From Ignavibacteriota bacterium (GTDB taxonomy: Bacteria; Bacteroidota; Ignavibacteria; Kapaibacteriales; UBA2268), in NCBI GenBank assembly GCA_019637995.1, contig JAHBUQ010000003.1, forward strand, positions 248,001 to 312,000: a stretch of DNA of 64,000 nucleotides. Direction: 5' to 3'. The number at the start of each line of letters is the position of its first letter. Position 1 is the stretch's first letter. A model generated the notes under the pieces. That model did not search any database and was not told the origin of the DNA. It saw nothing but the letters and a program-made list of their open reading frames with translations. The translations under genes and the position numbers were made by a program. Positions 45,504-53,769 of the stretch are shown piece after piece.

Positions 45504-47279
45504 ATGCGTGGCGATGCTTTCGGCTCTGAATATAAATCTATTGACTATAAATTAATCAAGCGACTAATCAAATTTTTAAAGCCGTATAAAAAGTTAGTTT
45601 TTATGGCGGTATTTTTTACATTGTTTGTTGCTGCACTCGGACCTCTAAGACCATATTTGAATAAGGTAGCAATTGATGACTATATCTCAGCAAGTGATAA
45701 TTTAGGCTTGCTCAAAATGATTGTTATTATATTTGTTTTGCTTGTTATAACAGGTGCTCTCAGAGTTGGAATGACATACATAATGCAGTGGGTGGGTCAG
45801 AGTGTGCTAAACGATATCAGAACAAAACTTTTCGAGCATATTCAAAAACTATCATTGTCATATTATGACAAAAATCCTGTGGGAAGACTCGTTACACGCG
45901 TCACGAATGATGTTGAAGTCCTGAATCAGCTTTTTTCATCCGGCTTAGTGATGATGCTTGCAGATATAATGCTAATATTCTGGATTGTCGGATTTATGTT
46001 TTATACTAATACAGAGCTTGCTCTTCTGGCTCTTACAGTATTACCACTGCTTCTTTTGGTGACAACATTTTTTCGAAAAAAAGTAAGAGTTCTATTCAGA
46101 GATTTGCGAACGGAAGTATCTAAAATGAATACATTTCTCAATGAATTTATCTCCGGAATCACCACTGTCAAACTTTTTACTCAAGAAAGAAGATTATCCG
46201 AAGACTTTAATCAAATCAATTTAAGAACCCGTGAACTCAATATACGTACAATATTTTATTATGCTGTATTCTATCCGGCTGTCGAAATGATTAGTGCTAT
46301 AGCTCTCGGATTGATACTTTGGTATGCCGGTGGAAACATTCTAAGTGGAGTTATGACAGTTGGTATGCTGATAGCGTTTATTCAGTATGCTGAAATGTTC
46401 TTCAGACCAGTCAGAGACCTTAGCGAAAAATATACTACGCTTCAAAATGCAATGGCATCAAGTGAAAGAATTTTCTCGCTCCTTGATACTGAAGAGTTCC
46501 TTCTTGATAATCCTGATGCTCTGAATATAGATGAAATCAAGGATAATATCGTATTTGATAATGTTTCCTTTACTTATGATGACGAAAAATGGGTTCTTAA
46601 AAATATTAATTTTGAAATTAAAAAAGGTGAAACAATCGCAATTGTTGGTGCTACAGGCTCCGGAAAAACTTCTCTCATCAACCTTTTGTGCAGGTTTTAT
46701 GACTACCAAAAAGGAAAAATTCTGATTGATGGAAAAGATATCCGAAATATCACCCAGAAATCACTCAGAGAAAAAATTGCAATAGTAATGCAGGACGTCT
46801 TCCTTTTCTCAAGAACTGTATCTGAAAATATTTCGCTTGGTAATGAGGAAATCAAAACAGATGATATCCGAAATGCAGCGAAAGCCCTCGGTGCATTGAA
46901 TTTCATAGAAAATCTTCCCGATAAGTTTTCAACTGAAGTGTCAGAACGCGGACAGACTCTTTCTGCAGGACAAGTTCAGCTTATATCATTCTGCCGCGCC
47001 TATGCAGCAAATCCCGAACTACTTATACTTGATGAGGCAACATCAAATATTGATACAGAAACCGAAAAATTAATTGAAAAATCACTCGAAATCCTTCTCA
47101 AAGACAGAACTTCAATTGTAATAGCTCACAGACTTTCAACAATACAAAGGGCTGACAGGATAATCGTCCTACACAAAGGTGAAATACGCGAAATCGGCTC
47201 ACACGAGGAACTTCTGGCAAAACAAGGACTCTATTCAAAACTCTATCAATTACAGTACAAAGAGACCTTTGCAGCTTAA
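45504..47279 (+). CDS. ABC exporter, fused permease and ATPase (MsbA/multidrug type)
   Basis: A 591-residue half-transporter. Six membrane helices span residues 30-310. The nucleotide-binding domain has Walker A GATGSGKTSLI, signature TLSAGQVQLISF (LSAGQ replaces the usual LSGGQ), Walker B LLILDEATSNID and the H-loop IVIAHRLS. It works as a homodimer or with a partner; the window has no second half-transporter. It may flip lipid or export drugs. It lies directly upstream of tmRNA. Confidence 0.92.
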   Translation: MRGDAFGSEYKSIDYKLIKRLIKFLKPYKKLVFMAVFFTLFVAALGPLRPYLNKVAIDDYISASDNLGLLKMIVIIFVLLVITGALRVGMTYIMQWVGQSVLNDIRTKLFEHIQKLSLSYYDKNPVGRLVTRVTNDVEVLNQLFSSGLVMMLADIMLIFWIVGFMFYTNTELALLALTVLPLLLLVTTFFRKKVRVLFRDLRTEVSKMNTFLNEFISGITTVKLFTQERRLSEDFNQINLRTRELNIRTIFYYAVFYPAVEMISAIALGLILWYAGGNILSGVMTVGMLIAFIQYAEMFFRPVRDLSEKYTTLQNAMASSERIFSLLDTEEFLLDNPDALNIDEIKDNIVFDNVSFTYDDEKWVLKNINFEIKKGETIAIVGATGSGKTSLINLLCRFYDYQKGKILIDGKDIRNITQKSLREKIAIVMQDVFLFSRTVSENISLGNEEIKTDDIRNAAKALGALNFIENLPDKFSTEVSERGQTLSAGQVQLISFCRAYAANPELLILDEATSNIDTETEKLIEKSLEILLKDRTSIVIAHRLSTIQRADRIIVLHKGEIREIGSHEELLAKQGLYSKLYQLQYKETFAA

Positions 47280-47337
47280 ATTCTTAACTGAAATTTTAAA
47301 ATATTTTGATGTATTATGCGTATTAAGTTGGACTATT

Positions 47338-47699
47338 GGGGATGTAACGGATTCGACGGGGTGTCGGATTGTTGACGTCGCATGTCGTGCTCAATCGGTG
47401 GTGCACGTAAATACAACCGGTATTGCAATAAATGCAGAAAACAACTACGCTTTAGCTGCCTAATTAAATTACGCAGCTCATCTTACAGAGAATGTGCCTG
47501 TTCATTTTCTGTCGGGTGTCGCAAACTGACAGGATAACTCGGAGGGGTGTACTTGACCAAAGAGTGAGATCTCTAAAGTAATCGGATTCGGATGCCTGTT
47601 TGTCGGCTAACCCAAATCTTAAAAAATCAAAGACAAACTAAACATGTAGTGGCTCAGCGTGAAGCTCTTCGGACGCGGGTTCGACTCCCGCCATCTCCA
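47338..47699 (+). ncRNA. ssrA: Transfer-messenger RNA
   Basis: The 5' end GGGGATGTAACGGATTCGAC and the 3' end GGGTTCGACTCCCGCCATCTCC are the tRNA-like domain; GGGGATG pairs with CATCTCC. An internal reading frame codes for the degradation tag. It most likely starts at GCA 47434 and reads AENNYALAA before TAA at 47461; an earlier in-frame GCA at 47425 is possible. The rest folds as pseudoknots, judged from the known plan of tmRNA. The 3' CCA is not fully encoded (CA follows the discriminator A). It rescues stalled ribosomes with SmpB. Confidence 0.97.
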
Positions 47700-47712
47700 C
47701 AAACCAAACTTG

Positions 47713-47737
47713 AAAACCCTGACTGTGTCGGGGTTTT
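47713..47737 (+). terminator. Hairpin terminator of ssrA
   Basis: AAAACCCTGA pairs with TCGGGGTTTT with one G-U pair and a five-base loop (CTGTG). It lies 14 bases past tmRNA and ends in a short T-run. Confidence 0.75.
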
Positions 47738-47852
47738 GTGTTTAAGAAGATGAAAATTGTATCAACTCATGATCCTTTCTCTCTAATTTTCCATGCAATT
47801 ATTCAAATCAATATTCGTATGTTTGCATTATTGTAATATTAGTTTATATTTT

Positions 47853-47948
47853 ATAAATATTATGCCTTCATTTTGATTTGATTTAAAGGATAATGTAAGT
47901 ATAATTGATAAAGCCCAAAAAGGCGAACTGACAAGCGAAGGAAGTAAT
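47853..47948. repeat. Leader repeat, copy 1
   Basis: About 95 bases are shared with 60507-60602. The conserved core is AAAGCCCAAAAAGGCGAACT, preceded by CCTTCATTTTGAT and followed by AAGGAAGTAAT. In one frame both copies code for KAQKGEL and end soon after, so this looks like the last codons of a lost gene or a module end. Here it stands before a broken small membrane ORF. Confidence 0.75.
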
Positions 47949-47982
47949 GTTATTATTTTATAAATATTTAGGAGATTTGCAG

Positions 47983-48183
47983 ATGAAAACCAAAAAGCAA
48001 TATTGGTTCATATAATTAGCTATTCTTGGACTAATTATCGGGCTTATGAATACAATTTTTATTAAACCTGAAGATGTTGGAACTTGGAGGAATTATATCG
48101 GCTACGGCTTTCTTTTACTTGCAATTGTCAATACGCTATTAATAATCAAACATCTTTTTATTAAAGAAAAATCTGAAAAGTGA
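47983..48183 (+). pseudogene. Small two-helix membrane protein ORF with an in-frame stop
   Basis: From ATG 47983 (AGGAG upstream) the frame reads KTKKQYWFI, then TAA at 48013, then LAILGLIIGLMNTIFIK and GYGFLLLAIVNTLLIIKHLF before the real end at 48181. The stop falls inside the first membrane helix. Without it the product would be 66 residues. Either it is a recent nonsense mutation or sequence error, or translation restarts at a downstream ATG (48046). The next gene starts right after it. Confidence 0.55.
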
Positions 48184-48191
48184 GAGACATC

Positions 48192-48644
48192 ATGTTTTCT
48201 GATTATATTCCTTTTATTCTTATGCCATTTATTTGGTGGGGTGTAAGATATAAGTTAAAAAAGGAGGATAAATATACTCCATTTAAGAGAAAAACTTTGT
48301 TTATTGGAATAGTTTCTTTCTTTTTAACTGAAATTGCAAGGAGCTTCTATGGACCCTACATTTATAAGAATGATATTTTTGATTATTACTTAGCTGATAC
48401 TCTTGGTAATTCTTTAGGGACAGTAACAGCAATTTTTATGGTTTTGTCATTATCCGGGAAAAGTACAAAAAAGGATTGGAAAATAATGGCTATAATTATT
48501 TCTGGATTAGTCGGCTATGAGTGTTTGAATTTTATAACGGGCTATCCTTTTGATTTTAGAGATGTATTAGCTACTTTAATTTTTGGAGGAATTTCTATTG
48601 CTGTTTATTTTCAATTGCTTCAAAAATATAAAAAAAATCACTGA
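48192..48644 (+). CDS. Integral membrane protein of unknown function
   Basis: A 150-residue protein with about five hydrophobic helices. The last part (GYECLNFITGYPFDFRDVLA) faintly resembles VanZ-like proteins, where a Glu and a later Asp-x-x-D pattern lie at similar places, but I do not assign that family. The frame opens at GTG 48180. ATG 48192 with GAGAG upstream is more likely the start. It follows the broken small membrane ORF and precedes the C10-like peptidase, so it may be part of the same small set. Confidence 0.6.
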   Translation: MFSDYIPFILMPFIWWGVRYKLKKEDKYTPFKRKTLFIGIVSFFLTEIARSFYGPYIYKNDIFDYYLADTLGNSLGTVTAIFMVLSLSGKSTKKDWKIMAIIISGLVGYECLNFITGYPFDFRDVLATLIFGGISIAVYFQLLQKYKKNH

Positions 48645-48719
48645 TTAAAATTTAAAAGATGCATACATCATTTTTTGTGTGAAACTTAATACTAAAAAGA
48701 GGAAATAGAGAAATTTATT

Positions 48720-49505
48720 ATGAAAAAATATATCTATATAATAGTTATAATAGTTGGTTTTTTGATTATTTTAGAGATGATTGCTAGGTATTTGACTAGT
48801 CCAAATATTATCGAAGTGCCAGAAAGTAGGAGTTATTTATTAAATACAAGTTGGAATCAAATAGAAGAATATTCAAAATATGTTGAATACGACCAAGATG
48901 CAGGTTGTTGGGGTGTTGCAATAGCACAAATCGCACATTACCATAAACTTAACCCAAGAGGGAATATTAGCTATTTAACTTCTAATGGAGATAGTATTAG
49001 GGTTAATCTAAATGATTTTGATTTCCAACATCATAAGTTTGTTTCTTCTATTAATGAAAATACATCAAATGAATCCAAATATCAGGTTGCCAAATACATC
49101 TATTACATTGCATCGCTTATATACACCAATTACGGTTCTTCAGGTTATATTGAAACTGAAACGATGATGGATAGAATCGAAAAACATTTAGGTTTTTCGG
49201 TCAACTTTTATGAATATAGTAAAGAAGACTTTTTATCAGCAAAGACAGAAATTAAAAGATTGATTACCGAAGAAATTGATAATAAACGACCATTGATGTT
49301 CTATTTTGATAATGGAGATGATTTTGGGCATGCTGTAGTAATTGACGGATATACAAATGTTGATAATTTATTTCTCGTCCACTTGAATCAAGGTTTGGGT
49401 GGTAAACATAATGGGTGGTATAATCCATTCAAGAAGATTTACGGCTTACGTAATGACTTAACAAACAGATTTTTAATTTCATTTAAGCCTACATTTGACA
49501 ATTAA
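48720..49505 (+). CDS. Membrane-anchored C10-like (streptopain-type) cysteine peptidase
   Basis: A 261-residue protein with an N-terminal membrane helix (residues 4-24, YIYIIVIIVGFLIILEMIA), then a papain-like fold. The nucleophile region is LLNTSWNQIEEY and AGCWGVAIAQIAHYHKLNPR (Cys63), close to the SpeB pattern. The His is in FGHAVVIDGY (His204), and the LNQGLGGKHNGWYN stretch corresponds to the conserved Asn/Trp loop. The usual propeptide of secreted C10 enzymes is absent, and the protein is anchored. Substrates are unknown. Confidence 0.72.
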   Translation: MKKYIYIIVIIVGFLIILEMIARYLTSPNIIEVPESRSYLLNTSWNQIEEYSKYVEYDQDAGCWGVAIAQIAHYHKLNPRGNISYLTSNGDSIRVNLNDFDFQHHKFVSSINENTSNESKYQVAKYIYYIASLIYTNYGSSGYIETETMMDRIEKHLGFSVNFYEYSKEDFLSAKTEIKRLITEEIDNKRPLMFYFDNGDDFGHAVVIDGYTNVDNLFLVHLNQGLGGKHNGWYNPFKKIYGLRNDLTNRFLISFKPTFDN

Positions 49506-49593
49506 AATTAGATAATAAATTTGATGAAAACAGCACACAAGATTGTAAAGGGGAAATGAATTTTTTTCTATGGGATGAAATTATATAATATCT

Positions 49594-49912
49594 TTATTCC
49601 TCTTCATCTTTCGGTAACAAACTCCCGGTTTCATTTAGAGGTCTCAGTGTTGTATCAATCTGCTTCATCTCGGGAATTTCATTTTTTGAATTTTATTATA
49701 TGCCTCACTTCCTTCGTTTCCACTTGCTTTCAATGCTTGGAGTGCTAACTTTTGTTTTACAACTAATTGTTCTGTTTCTTGGCGTGCTGATAGGAAAGAT
49801 TCGGCAAGTTTTCGGGCTTCTTTGTCAAACTTAGTTGCATCCATTTCTTTAAGTACTTTTCAATGAAAAATAATGATGTGGCTAAATCGTTTTGTTGATT
49901 GAGGTAAACGGT
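49594..49912 (-). pseudogene. Frameshifted relic of an unknown gene, helical C-terminal part
   Basis: On the minus strand a coding-like run can be followed across two frame changes. The first part reads DLATSLFFIEKYLK, the second DKEARKLAESFLSARQETEQ, and the third EIPEMKQIDTTLRPLNETGS and LLPKDEEE before a stop at 49594. The shifts are near 49843 and 49685. I do not know the family. A related piece is found at 60883-61041, also on the minus strand, next to the second DUF2283 gene. This fills most of the gap between the peptidase and the 37-residue ORF. Confidence 0.5.
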
Positions 49913-50026
49913 ATGAAATATACAAAATATTTTGAATTTACAAAATTTAGACCGGATAGATCTGAGATTAAAGAAGAATGGATAGCCAAAGCTTTTTTTG
50001 ACCGTTCATTTAAGGAGAAATTATAA
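49913..50026 (+). CDS. 37-residue ORF coupled to DUF2283, possibly an internally deleted partner gene
   Basis: The product begins MKYTKYFEFTKFRPDRSEIK and ends AFFDRSFKEKL. From memory, full-length partners of DUF2283 genes have a similar N-terminus and a similar C-terminal FFDR-x-FK with about 50 residues between. Here the two ends meet directly, so I infer an in-frame internal deletion. The stop and the DUF2283 start share a base (TAATG), so the two are translationally coupled. Whether it is still functional is unknown. Confidence 0.5.
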   Translation: MKYTKYFEFTKFRPDRSEIKEEWIAKAFFDRSFKEKL

Positions 50027-50226
50027 TGCAAATCAAATATTTTCAAGATACCGACACATTATTGATAACTTTCAATGATAATTTGATTTATGAAACAAAG
50101 GATATTAATGAAAATACTCTTGTTGAACTCGATGAAAACGGCAATGTGGTAAGCATGACTTTTGAACATGCAAAAAGTATTGCTAATATCGATGATATTT
50201 CATATCAACAATTAGCGATGGTTTAA
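50026..50226 (+). CDS. DUF2283 protein, copy 1
   Basis: A 66-residue DUF2283 protein (MQIKYFQDTDTLLITFNDNL at the start and VELDENGNVVSMTFEHAKSI later). The family is small, cytosolic and of unknown function, often found beside a short partner gene in arrangements like toxin-antitoxin pairs. AAGGAG is 9 bases upstream. It is about 91% identical in protein to the copy at 60637. It ends before a hairpin terminator. Confidence 0.85.
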   Translation: MQIKYFQDTDTLLITFNDNLIYETKDINENTLVELDENGNVVSMTFEHAKSIANIDDISYQQLAMV

Positions 50227-50240
50227 TTCTAACGATTTCC

Positions 50241-50263
50241 AGCCCTTCCACCGAAGGGCTTTC
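50241..50263 (+). terminator. Terminator of DUF2283 copy 1
   Basis: AGCCCTTC and GAAGGGCT pair around CACC, followed by TTTCCCTTT, 15 bases after the stop. The same hairpin sequence follows the second DUF2283 copy. Confidence 0.8.
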
Positions 50264-50378
50264 CCTTTATATCAAAATGCTTGGACAAGTAAATCTTTAC
50301 AGGTATTGAATGGTAAAGTTTAGGGTGCAGGGATATTAGTATTCATTAACAAAAGCCAAATATCCGATAATTTTTTGC

Positions 50379-51680
50379 CTAAACAGCCTCACCAAATAAA
50401 TCGTATTCTTCAGCTTTTGAAATCATAACGTTAACAAAATCACCATTGTTGAGTTTGCTATTTGAATCAAAATAAACCAGATTGTCAACATCAGGAGCGT
50501 CCTGTTCGGTTCTACCAAAATAATGACTTTCATTTTGTCCGTCAACCATTACTTTGAATGTCTTGCCAACTTTTGCATTATTTTTTTTGAGTGAAATATT
50601 TTGCTGAAGAAGCATAAGTTCGCCTCGTCTTTCTTCTTTGACTTTCTCGGGTATTGGATCCCCCAACGGATATGCAGATGTGCCTTCTTCGTGAGAGTAA
50701 GTGAAAACACCAACGCGGTCTAACTGCTGCCTTTCTATGAAATCCATAAGCATTTTGAAATCGGCATCAGTTTCGTTCGGATAGCCAACAATAAAGGTTG
50801 AACGCAGAGTCACATTCGGAATTTTTTCGCGAATAGTATCAAGCAAAGATTCAATTTTTCTGAGCTTGATTCCACGTTTCATAGACCTTAGCACTTTGTC
50901 AGAAGCGTGCTGAAGTGGCATATCAATATAGTTGCAGATTTTGGGGCTGCTTGCTATAACATCAAGAATATCAACAGGGAATTGTCTTGGATAAGCATAC
51001 ATCAATCGAATCCATTCGAGCTTTTCAATATTTGAAATTCGCTCGAGAAGTGATGATAAAGTTTGTTTTTTTGTGGCATCTTTTCCATAATAAGTACTGT
51101 CCTGAGCAATCAATACCAACTCTTTGGTTCCTCTGTTAGCGAGACCGGCAGCTTCACTTACAAGTTTATCTTCGGGCTCGGTGATGTGTTTTCCACGCAT
51201 CAGCGGTATTGCACAAAACGAGCATTTTTGATTGCACCCTTCTGAAATTTTCAGATATGCATAATGTTTAGGAGTAAATAGCATTCTCTCACCTGTGAGA
51301 GTATATTTCTGGTCACCTGAAAGAATTTTTAATATTTTCTTATCAGAATTAATACCCAGGAAAAAATCAACATTCGGAATCTGCGAACTTAATTCTTTGT
51401 TGTATCTTTCAGAAAGGCAACCGGTTACAATAAGTTTCTTTAGTTTTCCTTTGCGACGCTGCTCAGCTGCTTCAAGAATTACCTGAACATTTTCTTCTTT
51501 TGCAGATTTTATAAAGCCGCAAGTATTGATTACCATTGCATCAGCATTATTTGCATCTGTAAATTCAAAACCATTTGAAGCTAAAAGTCCGCTGAAACGC
51601 TCAGAATCAACTAAGTTTTTTGCACAACCCAGTGTTATAACCGAGATTTTATTTATATTATTATTTTTTGATTTGCTCAT
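50379..51680 (-). CDS. rimO: Ribosomal protein S12 methylthiotransferase
   Basis: This radical SAM enzyme adds a methylthio group to Asp of ribosomal protein S12. The 433 residues have an N-terminal UPF0004 domain (SVITLGCAKNLVDSERFSGL and NTCGFIKSAKEENV), a radical SAM core (GCNQKCSFCAIPLMRG) and a C-terminal TRAM domain (GKTFKVMVDG to EEYDLFGE). The CAKNLVDSE motif marks RimO rather than MiaB. It stands alone, divergent from the adenine deaminase gene across 257 bases of AT-rich DNA. Confidence 0.95.
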   Translation of the reverse strand: MSKSKNNNINKISVITLGCAKNLVDSERFSGLLASNGFEFTDANNADAMVINTCGFIKSAKEENVQVILEAAEQRRKGKLKKLIVTGCLSERYNKELSSQIPNVDFFLGINSDKKILKILSGDQKYTLTGERMLFTPKHYAYLKISEGCNQKCSFCAIPLMRGKHITEPEDKLVSEAAGLANRGTKELVLIAQDSTYYGKDATKKQTLSSLLERISNIEKLEWIRLMYAYPRQFPVDILDVIASSPKICNYIDMPLQHASDKVLRSMKRGIKLRKIESLLDTIREKIPNVTLRSTFIVGYPNETDADFKMLMDFIERQQLDRVGVFTYSHEEGTSAYPLGDPIPEKVKEERRGELMLLQQNISLKKNNAKVGKTFKVMVDGQNESHYFGRTEQDAPDVDNLVYFDSNSKLNNGDFVNVMISKAEEYDLFGEAV

Positions 51681-51937
51681 TTTAATAATTTGATTTTTTG
51701 GAATAATTATATATTAACGTAAATTGTATCAAAATATTCTGTATTATTTAATTTCTTTATATTTGAATTTTATAAATCACCAAAGATTTTTTTACAAAAG
51801 GACAAATAATTTATCAAAACATCAAAATTTCATTGTTTGAAAAAGAAATTACTTAAATAATCTTTATAATAAAACACATGCAGTTGGATTTTCGTCTAAT
51901 AAATACATAATAATGAACAATCAAATAAGGAAATAAA

Positions 51938-53569
51938 ATGAAGCGATTTGAAATTAATGGTAATATTGTTGATGTCGTGGCAAGAAGAATATTTGCAGGA
52001 AAAATTATTGTTGATGACGGATTCATTGAATCAATAGAAGAAACCGACGAAGTATATAGTAATTACATAATGCCCGGATTTGTAGATGCACACGTGCATA
52101 TCGAAAGTTCCATGATGATTCCTTCTGAATTTGCTCGTCTTGCCGTACTGCATGGAACAGTTGCTACAGTATCTGACCCTCACGAAATTGCTAATGTGTG
52201 TGGAATGGAAGGTATTCGTTTTATGATTGATAATGGTAAACGCGTGCCTTTTAAATTTTACTTCGGTGCACCCTCCTGCGTTCCAGCTACTACTTTTGAA
52301 ACTGCCGGGGCAACAATAACACCCGATAATATTAGAGAACTCTTGAGCGACCCCGACATTAAATATCTCAGCGAAATGATGAATTTTCCGGGAGTTCTGT
52401 ACGAATTTCCTGATGTGATGGAGAAAATTAAAATTGCACACGATTTGGGTAAAAAAGTTGATGGACACGCTCCCGGATTACGTGGTGAGCAAGCAAAGAA
52501 ATATATTTCAGCTGGCATCTCGACTGACCATGAGTGTTTTTCTTTAGATGAAGCACTCGAAAAAATTTCATACGGCATGAAAATTATTATACGCGAAGGT
52601 ACTGCCGCTAAGAATTTCGAAACACTTAATTCACTTCTCACATCACATCCTGATATGTGTATGCTTTGCAGTGATGACAAGCATCCTGACGATTTAGTTA
52701 TAAGCCATATAAATAAAATTGTTAGCCGCGCAATCGAAAAAGGACATAATTTGTTCGATGTGCTGAGATCAGCAACTTTCAATCCTGTCAAGCACTACAA
52801 TCTTGAAGTCGGCTTGCTTCAGAAAGGTGACCCTGCTGATTTCATTATAGTCAATAATTTATCAGAATTTATTGCAGAGAAGACCTATATCAATGGTGAT
52901 TTAGTCGCATTGTCAGGTAAAACATTCATAGAACCGGTAGAAACAAGCGACATTAATTTTTTTAAGGCAAACACGAAAAGTCCTGAAGATTTCAAAGTTC
53001 CTGCCAATAACATCGAAATGCTCAATGTCATTGAGGCAATTGACGGTGAGCTTGTTACCCGTAAATCACATCAAACCCCTAAAATTCAAAATGGATATAT
53101 AATAACTGATATTGAAAATGATATTTTAAAAATTGCGGTTGTAAACCGTTATGATGATGTCCCTCCTTCGCTTGCTTTTATTCGAAATTTTGGCTTGAAA
53201 AATGGTGCAATTGCATCAAGTGTCGGTCATGATTCGCATAATGTTATTGCAGTCGGGACAAGCGATGATTCACTCTGCAAGGCTGTAAATGCCGTAATTG
53301 AAAACAAGGGGGGCCTGTCTGCTGTATCTGATGATTTTGTATTCACTCTTCCTCTTCCTGTAGCAGGTCTGATGAGCGCCGAAGACGGAAGAATTATAGC
53401 AGAAAAATATCACAAAATTGACCTTGTTGCCAAGGAATTAGGAAGTACGCTTCACTCGCCGTATATGACACTTTCGTTTATGGCTTTGCTTGTAATTCCG
53501 AGTATTAAACTAAGCGACAAGGGGCTTTTTGACGGTGACAAATTTGAGTTTATTCCGGTAGGAAATTAA
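51938..53569 (+). CDS. ade: Adenine deaminase
   Basis: This amidohydrolase converts adenine to hypoxanthine in purine salvage. The 543 residues include the metal motif MPGFVDAHVHIESSMM, then GTVATVSDPHEIANVCGM, GKKVDGHAPGL, SAGISTDHECFS and CSDDKHPDDL. The C-terminal domain has IRNFGLKNGAIASSVGHDSH. Length is normal. AAGGAA lies before the ATG. It stands alone and is followed by an inverted repeat shared with the convergent dnaJ. Confidence 0.95.
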   Translation: MKRFEINGNIVDVVARRIFAGKIIVDDGFIESIEETDEVYSNYIMPGFVDAHVHIESSMMIPSEFARLAVLHGTVATVSDPHEIANVCGMEGIRFMIDNGKRVPFKFYFGAPSCVPATTFETAGATITPDNIRELLSDPDIKYLSEMMNFPGVLYEFPDVMEKIKIAHDLGKKVDGHAPGLRGEQAKKYISAGISTDHECFSLDEALEKISYGMKIIIREGTAAKNFETLNSLLTSHPDMCMLCSDDKHPDDLVISHINKIVSRAIEKGHNLFDVLRSATFNPVKHYNLEVGLLQKGDPADFIIVNNLSEFIAEKTYINGDLVALSGKTFIEPVETSDINFFKANTKSPEDFKVPANNIEMLNVIEAIDGELVTRKSHQTPKIQNGYIITDIENDILKIAVVNRYDDVPPSLAFIRNFGLKNGAIASSVGHDSHNVIAVGTSDDSLCKAVNAVIENKGGLSAVSDDFVFTLPLPVAGLMSAEDGRIIAEKYHKIDLVAKELGSTLHSPYMTLSFMALLVIPSIKLSDKGLFDGDKFEFIPVGN

Positions 53570-53657
53570 TTGTTTCTTTCTCATAATTCATTAAGTCATC
53601 TTTATACAAAATAGAAAAGTATAACTCAAAATATATGAAATTCTTTTTTGAAAAATA

Positions 53658-53710
53658 GAGAGAAATCTAAGAATCTAGAATTAGTTTGAAGAAGTTCTTA
53701 GATTTCTCTC
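53658..53710. terminator. Perfect 16-bp inverted repeat between convergent ade and dnaJ
   Basis: GAGAGAAATCTAAGAA (53658-53673) and its exact complement (53695-53710) enclose 21 bases. No long T-run follows on either side, so it may act as an RNA-stabilising or bidirectional terminator hairpin. Confidence 0.6.
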
Positions 53711-53769
53711 GTTAAATATTATGACGCTATCTCAACAGTATAATCATTTTAGATATTATCAATAATCTG

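Noticed and set aside
47749..47835. 28-codon ORF after the tmRNA terminator
   Set aside because: No Shine-Dalgarno signal, no protein-like features, and too short to distinguish from chance in AT-rich DNA.
47853..50263. Island considered as an integrative element or prophage
   Set aside because: There is no integrase, transposase or direct-repeat ends; the tmRNA 3' end is close, but I found no duplicate of it downstream that would mark an attachment site.
52031..52791. Minus-strand ORFs of 145 and 177 codons inside the adenine deaminase gene
   Set aside because: The plus-strand frame is a complete, conserved enzyme; the antisense frames have odd composition and no start signal.
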